In this document: positions 15,287-24,091 of the stretch, one piece after another
Layout: every line of letters begins with the position of its first letter
How positions within the stretch are numbered: position 1 is the stretch's first letter
Assembly: GCA_002452405.1 (NCBI GenBank)
Contig: DKFP01000011.1
Location: 86,521 to 150,520 of the forward strand
DNA: 64,000 bases
DNA from: Deferribacteraceae bacterium UBA6793
GTDB taxonomy: Bacteria; Chrysiogenota; Deferribacteres; Deferribacterales; Geovibrionaceae
Direction: 5' to 3'
Position numbers and translations under genes: made by a program
Notes under the pieces: model-generated
What the model was told of the DNA's origin: nothing
What the model saw: the letters and a program-made list of their open reading frames with translations, nothing else
Database searches by the model: none

Positions 15287-18172
15287 ATGAAAATATCGCA
15301 ACCTGTCATCCTTCTGATTATATGTTTGCTGTTGGCTTCCTGCGGAGGCGGGACAACTGCTTCCAAATCCGGAAATTCAGTTTCAATAAAAATGGATTTT
15401 GAAAACGGCAGCAGTGGAAGGGACAGCGATGGCGGATTTATGGTGGGCAGCGGATACGTTTCCGGCGTAAAGATAACTTACGGTACGTCAGGGGCTGAAT
15501 ATCAGGAACTGGATGTAACGTCAGCGGCTAAGAACTCTTCAGAGGTGGTCATTCCTGACCTTTTCGCAGGTAAAACCTATACTTTCAGCATTTCAGCAGT
15601 GGACGAGTCAGATGTAATCGTCTGTTCGGGCAGCACTGACGTTGAGATAGCGCCTAACGCAACCACAGAAGCGGAACTCGTATGCAGGTTCAGCGGCGTG
15701 CAGTCACTTGAGCTTGCTGCTTTGAACCTGATAAAAGCCTCCGCAGAGGACGGCTCCACATACGAGAGGATATCCGGTTTCGTTGCGTCTGATTTCGGAG
15801 TTATGAACGGCATGAACAGGGAAGAGTTCATTGCTTCGCTGACAGACGGTGCGGATGAATTTCTTTTCGACGATAACATAAAGCCGGTTAATGTTGTTAT
15901 GGTTGACACTGAACTGACTGGAAAGAGTTCTGACATTACGGAAGGTGTTTACGAAATAAAGATAATATATTCGGACGGGTCGTATGAATATGACACTGCC
16001 GGATTTGTGAAAGAGGACGGTGAATGGAAGATAAAAGGCAACGGACGCGCGCACGATATGGAGATAAGACACGCTGCATCCAGATATGACTCAGGCGACC
16101 AGGAGACAGGCAGCCTGACGCTGACGGGTTACAGAGTGAGTCTTAACTCCGGCTCAGCATCGGATACTACCACCGGATTTACCATTTCCGGAGACGGTAT
16201 CGGGGAAAGCGCGTTTACGAAATTTTCCGACGGCACCTTCGGACTTGTCTCCCCGAACATGTTGACAGATACGGAGTATGAGTCTGCTGTCATGCCTGTG
16301 GGAGAAATGGCATCCGGCATGGTGCCTTATGAGGAATCTCCGTCGGGGGACGCGGAGCTCACTGCTGTGTATTCCGACAGCTCTGCTGAGCAGTATACCG
16401 TAAAGGGCACGGGACTTACCGTCCCGCAGGCGCTTTATGACTTTCCTCACGTTGAGCTGGCTGTTGCGGACAGCGAAAATTACGATGTCAACATAACGCT
16501 TCCGTCCGCATATCCGGTGAGCGGCGTAAGAGTGACCATAGATGCAAAGTGGGATGGCGGCAGCTATCATAAAGAGGCGAAACTGTCCATTGTGGAGCCT
16601 TCGTTTACGATATCGGGGCTTAATGAAGTCCTTGCGAACAACCCGTCGTATTTTGTGATAGGCGTGACCGCTGTAGACGGCGATATTAGGGAGTTCACCT
16701 CTTATTGTTCGTTCAGTTATCTGATGATTCAGGCTGAGGCAGGCTTAAACGGATATCTTCCGTTCATAGGTGTTTTCAAAGGACTTGGAAACGGAGGCTT
16801 TGTTGCATATCAGGATGTGTCCGCAGGTATAGACACGAATAGGTACTCTGTGCAGTCCTATTATTCTGTTGGTCTGGCTGACGGTCAGACGCTTTATAAT
16901 ATCATGAATGTTTATGGTTCGCCGCGGTACGCTTCCGACAGCTATATTCAAAAGATGGTTATCAGCAGGTTAAGTCAGAACGAAGCCCCGTATGCCGCGA
17001 CGCTTGAATTTACGGGGTATGGCATATATCAGAACAATCCGTCGATAAACAGTATGATTAAGGGTTCCGACGGTTCAGTTTATATCTTCTCAACATTCGA
17101 CGGAATATCGCAGGAAAAGCCCGGTATCGTTTCCGTGCTGAAAATGAATGCGGATGCGGATGAAATACTGTGGCTTAAAGATTATCATCTTGAATTTACC
17201 TATCCAAGATCGTTTTTCAGGGGAGCGGTGATTGTTGACAATGCCGGAACCGACGAACTGGTCATGGTACTTTTGAGCGACGAATACATCAATACCGTTC
17301 TCCGGATAAACACGGAGACGGGTAATGTTATCGATGCTGTAAAACTGTCGCTTCCTGATGCTGATTCTTTCAGTATGCTTTTGAGCGGCAAACTTGTTTA
17401 CGTTCCGCAGGCAAATAAGTTTGTGCTTGTGGGAAATCTTCAGGAACCCCACAGTAACGGCTATCGGAACAGAATATGCACAGTGGTGTTAAATTCAGAT
17501 TTTACCATCAGCTCATCTGTTTTTTCGGAGCCGCTTACAGCGTTTCCAAACGTCAACTCAGTGGGTGCGGATAACAACGGCAATATATATTTGAATTCTT
17601 CATCTTCCGCCGGGGAAAAGGTATACAGGTTCAATGCCGTAATGGATGCAGGAGCACAGACATATTACATAGCATCAATATCCGTTCAGAATTTAACTTT
17701 TGATTCCGGTGCGTTTCCGTTCGGGACGGACACGGGTAGCAGTATGACGGTTTCGCAGGATAAAGCATATGTTGTTTACAGCATCAACGGTTATGAGAAC
17801 AGCCTGAATGTATACAGAAATTCCGGCGTGCTGATCGTACTGGACAGTGATTTCAGCATGGAAACTGCTGTGATGATTCCTGAAAAGTCGTATATTTCAA
17901 CGGTTATTGCCGGAGGGAACGGTTCCGTCACCCTTTTAGGCAGCAATATCATTGACATTATGCAGGATATAACCATTGGCGGAAAAGCACTTACTTCCGC
18001 AGGGGCAAAAATTGGAATGATGCCGGGCAGCGTTGCGGTTGATACGTCATTTTACAGCCCGTCTGCGTTCACCACGTCCGCCGCATCGCCGATAGTTACG
18101 GCACATCCGGCAACTGATACCGTTCTGACAGGCTTATCCGTTAACCTTTATAATCTTCTGGCGTCAGATTGA
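15287..18172 (+). CDS. Large lipoprotein, tandem paralogue 1
   Basis: This is a 961-residue surface or periplasmic lipoprotein of unknown function. A signal peptide ends in the lipobox LASC with Cys19, followed by GGGTTASKS. The start is ATG 15287 after AAGAGGT, not the longer upstream frame. Residues about 30-140 look like a beta-sandwich domain. About 143-255 resembles an NTF2/SnoaL-like fold ending EDGEWKIKGNG. About 255-480 is beta-rich, and 480-961 has repeated beta-propeller-like strands (SDGSVYIFSTF, NNGNIYLNSSS). It aligns along its length with the next gene, so the pair arose by duplication. Both fold calls are inferences from pattern. Confidence 0.8.
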   Translation: MKISQPVILLIICLLLASCGGGTTASKSGNSVSIKMDFENGSSGRDSDGGFMVGSGYVSGVKITYGTSGAEYQELDVTSAAKNSSEVVIPDLFAGKTYTFSISAVDESDVIVCSGSTDVEIAPNATTEAELVCRFSGVQSLELAALNLIKASAEDGSTYERISGFVASDFGVMNGMNREEFIASLTDGADEFLFDDNIKPVNVVMVDTELTGKSSDITEGVYEIKIIYSDGSYEYDTAGFVKEDGEWKIKGNGRAHDMEIRHAASRYDSGDQETGSLTLTGYRVSLNSGSASDTTTGFTISGDGIGESAFTKFSDGTFGLVSPNMLTDTEYESAVMPVGEMASGMVPYEESPSGDAELTAVYSDSSAEQYTVKGTGLTVPQALYDFPHVELAVADSENYDVNITLPSAYPVSGVRVTIDAKWDGGSYHKEAKLSIVEPSFTISGLNEVLANNPSYFVIGVTAVDGDIREFTSYCSFSYLMIQAEAGLNGYLPFIGVFKGLGNGGFVAYQDVSAGIDTNRYSVQSYYSVGLADGQTLYNIMNVYGSPRYASDSYIQKMVISRLSQNEAPYAATLEFTGYGIYQNNPSINSMIKGSDGSVYIFSTFDGISQEKPGIVSVLKMNADADEILWLKDYHLEFTYPRSFFRGAVIVDNAGTDELVMVLLSDEYINTVLRINTETGNVIDAVKLSLPDADSFSMLLSGKLVYVPQANKFVLVGNLQEPHSNGYRNRICTVVLNSDFTISSSVFSEPLTAFPNVNSVGADNNGNIYLNSSSSAGEKVYRFNAVMDAGAQTYYIASISVQNLTFDSGAFPFGTDTGSSMTVSQDKAYVVYSINGYENSLNVYRNSGVLIVLDSDFSMETAVMIPEKSYISTVIAGGNGSVTLLGSNIIDIMQDITIGGKALTSAGAKIGMMPGSVAVDTSFYSPSAFTTSAASPIVTAHPATDTVLTGLSVNLYNLLASD

Positions 18173-18232
18173 AAGTAAGTGTTCATGCTGTGTTACAGTA
18201 ATTATTTATAAATTTTATTGTTCGACATATTA

Positions 18233-18262
18233 TTGATTTCGTGCCCATCGTATGTATATACT
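18233..18262 (+). promoter_or_regulatory. Promoter of the second large lipoprotein
   Basis: TTGATT at 18233-18238 and TATACT at 18257-18262 are spaced by 18 bases, 20 bases before the start codon. It lies in a 110-base AT-rich gap without a visible terminator. Confidence 0.45.
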
Positions 18263-18282
18263 GTGTGAGCAAGGAGTGAACC

Positions 18283-21177
18283 ATGAAAGTGATTCAATAT
18301 CTTGCCGCAGTGGCGTTATCTTTTATTCTCGTATCCTGCGGTGGGGGCACAACAACATCAAAATCAAAGAATTCAGTTCTTCTGAAAATGGACTTTGAAA
18401 ACTCAGCTAAAAGCGGACGGAACGGTGATTCCGGTTTTATGGTGGGCAACACACTGGTTACGGCTGTCAGCATATCTTACAGCACGGCGGGAGCTGATAC
18501 CGAAGAGCTGGATGCAACGGAAGCCGCTAAAAACGGTACTTCTGTCGAGATCGGCGACCTGATTGCCGGAAAAACCTACAGTTTTATCATTTCAGCCAAT
18601 GGTGAGGACAACGAAGTTGTCTGTACCGGCAGCACCGACGTTGAGATAGTTCCCAACAGCGAAACGGAAGCGGAACTTGCGTGTACTTTCGGCGGAGTGG
18701 CATCCATGGAGCTTGCGGCTCTGCATATGCTGGAAACAGCATACGCCGGCAGTGCGACATACGACGACATTGAAAAATACGTTGCGGACGATTTCGGTGT
18801 TATGGACGGTATGGACAGGGACGAGTTTATCAACCATGTTATGACGGAGACTGCCGGATTTCTTTTTAACGACGACGTTTCTATTTCCGGCGTTGTGCTG
18901 ACAAATGTCAGCGAAAGATCGAAAAGGGACTCTCAGGAAGAAGGGCTTTTCGACATTAAGCTATCGTATTCCGACGGTTCTTATGAATATTCAACAGTCG
19001 CCTTTGCAAACGAGAACGGCGAATGGAAGATAAAGGGCAACGGGCTGCACCACGACGTTGGACTTCGCAACACTTCCGTCAGAATGTATCAGTATGCCGG
19101 ACAGACAGTTCCATATGTCATTTCCGGTCTTAACGTAAATTATAATATCAGCGGATCCACCGGGTTCAACAACTTCGACGTATCCGCGCAGGGCATATCA
19201 TCCTCTGCGTTCAGTCTGAACGTATCTGCAACCGCATGGTACGGGCTTAACACGGCGAACAATAAAATGGCGCCTGAATACGGCAGTCTGCCCTATTATT
19301 TTAACCAGCCGTCATACAACATAATTCCTTATAACGGCACGTCCATGAGCATGTATGAACCTGTGACGGTTGAATACGGCAATTCAACGGAAGAGGTATA
19401 CTCCGTGCGGGGCGGCAATATCGACACAGAACAGTATGCAGATATGTTCCCGTCTCTGCGCATGAAACTTATGGAGGATAACGACGGACCTTATCTTGAG
19501 TTTTATGTGGATAAGCCGTCAGCTTACACGCCTTCCGGTCTGCGTATTGCGATTGATGCCAACAACGGAATGACCGGATATCACGTGGAATCGAAACTGT
19601 CTAAAGAAAATCCTTCGTTCACATATGACAACGCGCAGGATATCCTTGACTATTCGGCAAATTATTTCGTTGTGGCGCTCACCGCAACCGACAGCAACAT
19701 GCGCGACTATACGGTTTACTATTCTTTCGACTATCTTATGTCGCAGGATGCCGACGGGCTGACAGATTCAGTGGTTGAAGAGGGTACTTTTAAAGGTTTT
19801 GACGGCGGCGGGTTCTATTCTTTCATGGATTACGTTTTCGGCGTCGATAATAATAGATACGGAGTATATACGGAACCGATTTCGGGGCTTACAAACGGAA
19901 GCAGCCTGTATTCTCTCAGCTATTATTCGGGCGCTGATAAGAAAACATACGGAAGCCTTCCGATGATGCCGTTTATCACAAAGCTGACGAAAGACACCGC
20001 TCCTGTTGTGAAAAAGCTGACATTCACTAACTTTTCCGGCGGAACAAACCCTTCGTTCAGCAGGATAATAAAAGATTCATCTGGTGACCTGTATCTGATA
20101 GCCGACTATATGGCGGACAGCTCCTTTGTGACCGTTATGAAGATAAAAAGTGACCTGAGCGAAATAATGTGGTTCAGGAAATACACTCTTAATGTGGGCG
20201 CGCCAACGGAGACTGTCGGCGGAGTTATCGTAAACCAGAGCGGAACCGAGTATCTGGTGCTGACACTGAATGACATGAGCGCGGGAAGCTGGTCGCTGGT
20301 AAAACTCAGCACAGCATCCGGTGAACAGGTTGCCACTAAACAGCTTGTTTTTGTGGATAGCCAGAACAATCAGATGCCCATGACACCGTATGGGATAGTT
20401 GATATCCCCTCGGCAGGCAGAATTGCGCTTGTGGGTACGTCAAACGGTTCAACCTTCTATTATGGAGCCATCGTTTACGATTATGACATGGATTTTGACA
20501 AAGGGTACTTCCGGACGGACAGTAACGTGGATATCACACCCCTTGAAGATATACAGACAGACGGCAGCGGAAATATCTACTTTAAGTATCTGTTATACGA
20601 CGGCTTACAGGGCAGATACTTTGTGCGGGTTATGAAGCTGACAGGGACTGTCAGCGGAGCGGGTTATTTAATAGGAAGCTGTTCCTTTGTGCAGATAAAC
20701 GCGGAACCTGAGTTTGATACCGCCATGGGCTTTGACTACAGCAGTTCCTTAGCCGTGAACACAGACGGCAGCGCATACGTTCTGCTTGGAATGAGAAGAT
20801 ATCTGAGCTACGATTATTTTGCCCAGCAGGGTGATTTTATGATGTTCAAACTGGACAGCGCTCTTTCTCAGACAGGCGCAGTGAGGCTTCCCGCATTTAG
20901 CGGTACAAACATTGTTGTGCCAACCGGTTACGGTGCGGCAATTGCGGGCAGCAGGATAGCCGGTGTGACATCCGGTCTGCAAATGGACGGGGCGGAGATT
21001 AATGAAGACGTATCAGGAGCGGCTGCATCCGCAGCGGAAACTAATTCGATGTCGTCAAGAACCAGCTTCTCATCGTTCATTCCTTCTGTACTGCCCGATG
21101 TTACGGATATTAAAGATTATACCGGAGCGGCTCTTGCGCCTGTGGGCGTTAAGCTGTTCAACTATCAGATACACTGA
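18283..21177 (+). CDS. Large lipoprotein, tandem paralogue 2
   Basis: This 964-residue protein is a paralogue of the preceding gene. The signal peptide ends in the lipobox LVSC (Cys19), followed by GGGTTTSKSKNSV. The N-terminal third is closest to its neighbour: GFMVG, STDVEI, DDFGVM and GEWKIKGNG recur in the same order. The C-terminal half is more divergent but keeps GTFKGFDGGGF and propeller-like strands. The start has AAGGAG upstream, and a strong terminator follows the stop. No enzymatic motif is visible. Binding or sensing at the cell surface is a guess. Confidence 0.8.
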   Translation: MKVIQYLAAVALSFILVSCGGGTTTSKSKNSVLLKMDFENSAKSGRNGDSGFMVGNTLVTAVSISYSTAGADTEELDATEAAKNGTSVEIGDLIAGKTYSFIISANGEDNEVVCTGSTDVEIVPNSETEAELACTFGGVASMELAALHMLETAYAGSATYDDIEKYVADDFGVMDGMDRDEFINHVMTETAGFLFNDDVSISGVVLTNVSERSKRDSQEEGLFDIKLSYSDGSYEYSTVAFANENGEWKIKGNGLHHDVGLRNTSVRMYQYAGQTVPYVISGLNVNYNISGSTGFNNFDVSAQGISSSAFSLNVSATAWYGLNTANNKMAPEYGSLPYYFNQPSYNIIPYNGTSMSMYEPVTVEYGNSTEEVYSVRGGNIDTEQYADMFPSLRMKLMEDNDGPYLEFYVDKPSAYTPSGLRIAIDANNGMTGYHVESKLSKENPSFTYDNAQDILDYSANYFVVALTATDSNMRDYTVYYSFDYLMSQDADGLTDSVVEEGTFKGFDGGGFYSFMDYVFGVDNNRYGVYTEPISGLTNGSSLYSLSYYSGADKKTYGSLPMMPFITKLTKDTAPVVKKLTFTNFSGGTNPSFSRIIKDSSGDLYLIADYMADSSFVTVMKIKSDLSEIMWFRKYTLNVGAPTETVGGVIVNQSGTEYLVLTLNDMSAGSWSLVKLSTASGEQVATKQLVFVDSQNNQMPMTPYGIVDIPSAGRIALVGTSNGSTFYYGAIVYDYDMDFDKGYFRTDSNVDITPLEDIQTDGSGNIYFKYLLYDGLQGRYFVRVMKLTGTVSGAGYLIGSCSFVQINAEPEFDTAMGFDYSSSLAVNTDGSAYVLLGMRRYLSYDYFAQQGDFMMFKLDSALSQTGAVRLPAFSGTNIVVPTGYGAAIAGSRIAGVTSGLQMDGAEINEDVSGAAASAAETNSMSSRTSFSSFIPSVLPDVTDIKDYTGAALAPVGVKLFNYQIH

Positions 21178-21186
21178 CAAAACTGC

Positions 21187-21214
21187 GACCCCGTCTGGAG
21201 GCGGGGTCTTTTTG
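21187..21214 (+). terminator. Rho-independent terminator
   Basis: GACCCCG (21187-21193) pairs with CGGGGTC (21202-21208), followed by TTTTTG. It ends the lipoprotein transcription unit. Confidence 0.9.
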
Positions 21215-21303
21215 TTTGTTCGTGAACGATTTCTCTTTATTTATTCATAGACAGACATTAATATAAAACAAACGATTAAAAAGAATTTATTGAGGGTACA
21301 CTC

Positions 21304-22650
21304 TTGAGCGGTTTTCCCAGAGAGACATCATTTTCCAAAGGCGTATCGCATTTTGATTCAGCGTCCGGCGACGGTTCGATAGAATGGGACTGGTCGGCGA
21401 AACTTGTCCGCTCCGTTATGAAGCAGGCAGTGAAATATTATCTCAGGTTCAGCGATGAAACGAATATAACATCTCTGCCCAAACCGATAGAGGGCAGATC
21501 ATATATGTTATACATCCATATACCTTTCTGCATAACCCTTTGTCCTTATTGCTCGTTCCACAGGTTTAAATTTCATCAGGAAACGGCGGCGAACTATTTC
21601 CGTTTTCTGCGCGAAGAGATGCGCATGACAGCGGCGCTTGGCTACAGATTTGATTCCGTCTGTTTCGGCGGCGGAACCACTACCGTAATTCCTCAGGAAC
21701 TTGCGAAGACCATCGACCTTGCGAAAGAGCTTTTCGACGTTAAGGACGTTTCCATAGAAACTGACCCGAACCACATTGACCCTGAAAATCTGGAATACAC
21801 TGTCGGGCGTGTGGACAGACTTTCTGTCGGTATACAGACGTTCAACGATAAATATCTGGAGAGGATAGGGCGCAAGCTGAAATTCGGCAGCGGAGAGGAG
21901 CAGTACCACAAGGTTGAAGAGATTCTCAGGCTGTTCCCTGTTGTGAATGTTGATATGATGTACAACTTTCCCGGTCAGACAGCGCAGGAACTGGGCGAGG
22001 ATATCTTTACCGTCCTGAAGCTGAACCCCCAGCAGGTAACTTTTTATCCGCTTATGTATGCACCATTTGCCGGACATAAATTCGGCAAACGGATGGGAAA
22101 AGCCGGGTATGAGAGCGAGGCGGGGCACTATAAACTCATAACGCAGATGATGGGCGAACCCTATATCCAGCGCACATCATGGGCATACTCACACAAAACA
22201 GGAACGAATATCGACGAATATGTTGTGGAGCATCAGGAATATGTCGGGCTGGGTTCAGGCGCGTTCAGCTTTCTGGACGGTACGCTGTATGCCAACTCGT
22301 TCTCTCTTAAAACCTATGCAGACAGGATTGCCGGGGGGCAGACGTCTGCCACGAAGAGCGTGGCTTTCGCGCCGTCAGCAATCAATCGCTATCGCATGAT
22401 GGTTGAGATGTTCGGACTTCAGGGAAATCCCGCGCATAAGCCGTTCATTGAGTATAACGCACTCAGGCTGCTGGGAGCTGTCAAAGGCAGCGGTGAAAAT
22501 GCAGTTATCACCCCAAAGGGGATGTTCCTGCTCTCTGTAATGCTGAAATGTTTTTATAACGGAATGGATTATATCCGCGAGAGTATGCGCAGGGGGCTCA
22601 CCACCGCTGACGAGCGGATAATGAATATATCATCTCTGCCCTCTGACTGA
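21304..22650 (+). CDS. HemN-like radical SAM protein
   Basis: This 448-residue radical SAM enzyme is related to oxygen-independent coproporphyrinogen oxidase. The cluster motif is YIHIPFCITLCPYCSFH (three cysteines in CxxxCxxC), followed by FGGGTTT, ETDPNH and RLSVGIQTF. An N-terminal extension of about 65 residues precedes the SAM domain. Such homologues include HemW/HutW-type heme proteins, and true HemN activity cannot be assumed. The start is TTG with GAGGG seven bases upstream. It converges on an AraC regulator, and the two coding ends overlap by 21 bases on opposite strands. Confidence 0.85.
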   Translation: MSGFPRETSFSKGVSHFDSASGDGSIEWDWSAKLVRSVMKQAVKYYLRFSDETNITSLPKPIEGRSYMLYIHIPFCITLCPYCSFHRFKFHQETAANYFRFLREEMRMTAALGYRFDSVCFGGGTTTVIPQELAKTIDLAKELFDVKDVSIETDPNHIDPENLEYTVGRVDRLSVGIQTFNDKYLERIGRKLKFGSGEEQYHKVEEILRLFPVVNVDMMYNFPGQTAQELGEDIFTVLKLNPQQVTFYPLMYAPFAGHKFGKRMGKAGYESEAGHYKLITQMMGEPYIQRTSWAYSHKTGTNIDEYVVEHQEYVGLGSGAFSFLDGTLYANSFSLKTYADRIAGGQTSATKSVAFAPSAINRYRMMVEMFGLQGNPAHKPFIEYNALRLLGAVKGSGENAVITPKGMFLLSVMLKCFYNGMDYIRESMRRGLTTADERIMNISSLPSD

Positions 22651-23433
22651 CGACGGGGTGAACCCGAAACGGCTGCGAAAGCGCGCTGTGAAGCGTGAAA
22701 CACAATCGTATCCGGCTTCCGAGGCTATGCGGGTGACTGTCATATCCGTGGACTGCAAAAGAGCGAGCGCGTAAGACATACGCACGTCGGTGATAAGCTC
22801 TGCAACGCTCATGTCCTCTTCTGCAAGCCTGCGCCGCAGGGTCGATTCGCTCATGCCCACAGCCCTTGTCATATCGGCTATGCGCCACTTGTGGGAAGGA
22901 TCGCTGTTGAGCATCTTGCGCAGTTTCCATGAAAGCGGAACGTCTGCGCCGGGCGGTGAGAAAGAACCCTTTGAATCAAGAACCATCAACAGCTCAAGCA
23001 TCCTGTGTGCGGCTATTTCCGCAGGTATGGTCTCGTCTGATATCCCTTCCGAAGCTCTTGTGAACGCCTCTTTCAGCATTCTGTCCGCATTAGGAATATG
23101 CACCACGTCCCTTCTGCTGTCAGTCTTTTTCGGTGCACGGCTGAGAACGTAGCCTGAGATTATATCCCTGTCCCACGCTATCCATGCCGCCTGATAAAAT
23201 CCGGCATCGGCTTTCAGATTTGTCACATCCACATACACCGTGTTCCAGATGGCAAGCGCCTGAGACGAACGTATCTCAAACCCCTTTTCCCGTGCGGTCA
23301 TCTTTTTTGTGCCAAGCTCCACCATTATAACGCAGGGGTCGGCTATGGCGAGGTTATAAAGGGTCTCCTCACATGCCTGAACTATGGTGCCGACTGCACC
23401 GATGCCCTGTCTGGACCGTATCTCTCTGCTCAT
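22630..23433 (-). CDS. AraC-family transcriptional regulator
   Basis: The protein has 267 residues. The C-terminal 100 form the two helix-turn-helix units of the AraC family: WRIADMTRAVGMSESTLRRRL and MTVTRIASEAGYDCVSRFTARFRSRFG. The N-terminal region (residues 1-130) is a probable sensory domain without a recognisable ligand signature. The start has AGGGTGAAAC upstream. It is convergent with the HemN-like gene and stands upstream of nothing on its own strand, so its target cannot be read from context. Confidence 0.92.
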   Translation of the reverse strand: MSREIRSRQGIGAVGTIVQACEETLYNLAIADPCVIMVELGTKKMTAREKGFEIRSSQALAIWNTVYVDVTNLKADAGFYQAAWIAWDRDIISGYVLSRAPKKTDSRRDVVHIPNADRMLKEAFTRASEGISDETIPAEIAAHRMLELLMVLDSKGSFSPPGADVPLSWKLRKMLNSDPSHKWRIADMTRAVGMSESTLRRRLAEEDMSVAELITDVRMSYALALLQSTDMTVTRIASEAGYDCVSRFTARFRSRFGFTPSSVRGQR

Positions 23434-23445
23434 GTTTCACCCTGA

Positions 23446-23480
23446 CAAAAGTATAATACGGGTGCGGATTTCACGCACCC
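23446..23480 (-). terminator. Hairpin after the PEBP gene
   Basis: On the minus strand GGGTGCG and CGCACCC (plus 23460-23480) form a 7-bp stem with a seven-base loop, followed by GTATTATACTTTTG. The U-rich tail is interrupted, so termination is likely but not certain. Confidence 0.45.
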
Positions 23481-23486
23481 TGAAAT

Positions 23487-24005
23487 TTATCTGGCGTAAC
23501 GGACTATGGTGGTCGCTTTGCCTATGGCGTTCATGTTGATCATGAATCCGGCGAGCGCACCCGTTGCCGAAGGGTCAATGCCCAGCTTTTCTGTTTTAAG
23601 CGCAGTTACCGTGAAGACGTATCTGTGGTTGGTGCCTTCAGGGGGACAGGGACCGCCGTAACCGGGTTTCCCGTAATCTGTTGCGGATTGAACGGCACCG
23701 ACAGGCACTTTGCCCTTTTCAATTTTGCGAACGTCAGAAGGGATATCGGTTATCACCCAGTGCCACCAGCCGGAACCTGTGGGCGCATCCGGGTCGTATA
23801 CCGTCAGTGCGAAGCTCTTTGTTCCTGCGGGCGGGTTCTCCCAGACAACTTCCGGCGATACGTTGCCGCCTGTGCATCCGAATCCGTTGAAGACCTGTTC
23901 CTGTGCGAACACGCCGCTTTTTGCTGTGGGTACCTTTACGCTGAAATCAGCCGCATAAGCAGAGAATGCAAACAGCGCAATGAAAATGATGGTGATGTGT
24001 TTCAT
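23487..24005 (-). CDS. YbhB/YbcL-type PEBP family protein, secreted
   Basis: This 172-residue protein of the phosphatidylethanolamine-binding (Raf kinase inhibitor-like) family has a signal peptide ending AYA. The ligand-pocket signatures are YDPDAPTGSGWWHWV and GPCPPEGTNHRYVFTV. The molecular role of the bacterial family is unknown. AAAGGAGG lies before the ATG. It lies downstream of the secreted nucleotidase on the same strand, separated by 86 bases that may carry its own promoter. Confidence 0.93.
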   Translation of the reverse strand: MKHITIIFIALFAFSAYAADFSVKVPTAKSGVFAQEQVFNGFGCTGGNVSPEVVWENPPAGTKSFALTVYDPDAPTGSGWWHWVITDIPSDVRKIEKGKVPVGAVQSATDYGKPGYGGPCPPEGTNHRYVFTVTALKTEKLGIDPSATGALAGFMINMNAIGKATTIVRYAR

Positions 24006-24091
24006 GTGTGCCTCCTTTTAATGCATAATAACACTCAGGACGGCGGTGAAAAGTTCGGACAGGTTCATAATCTGTGCCGAATCGGTCAGAA

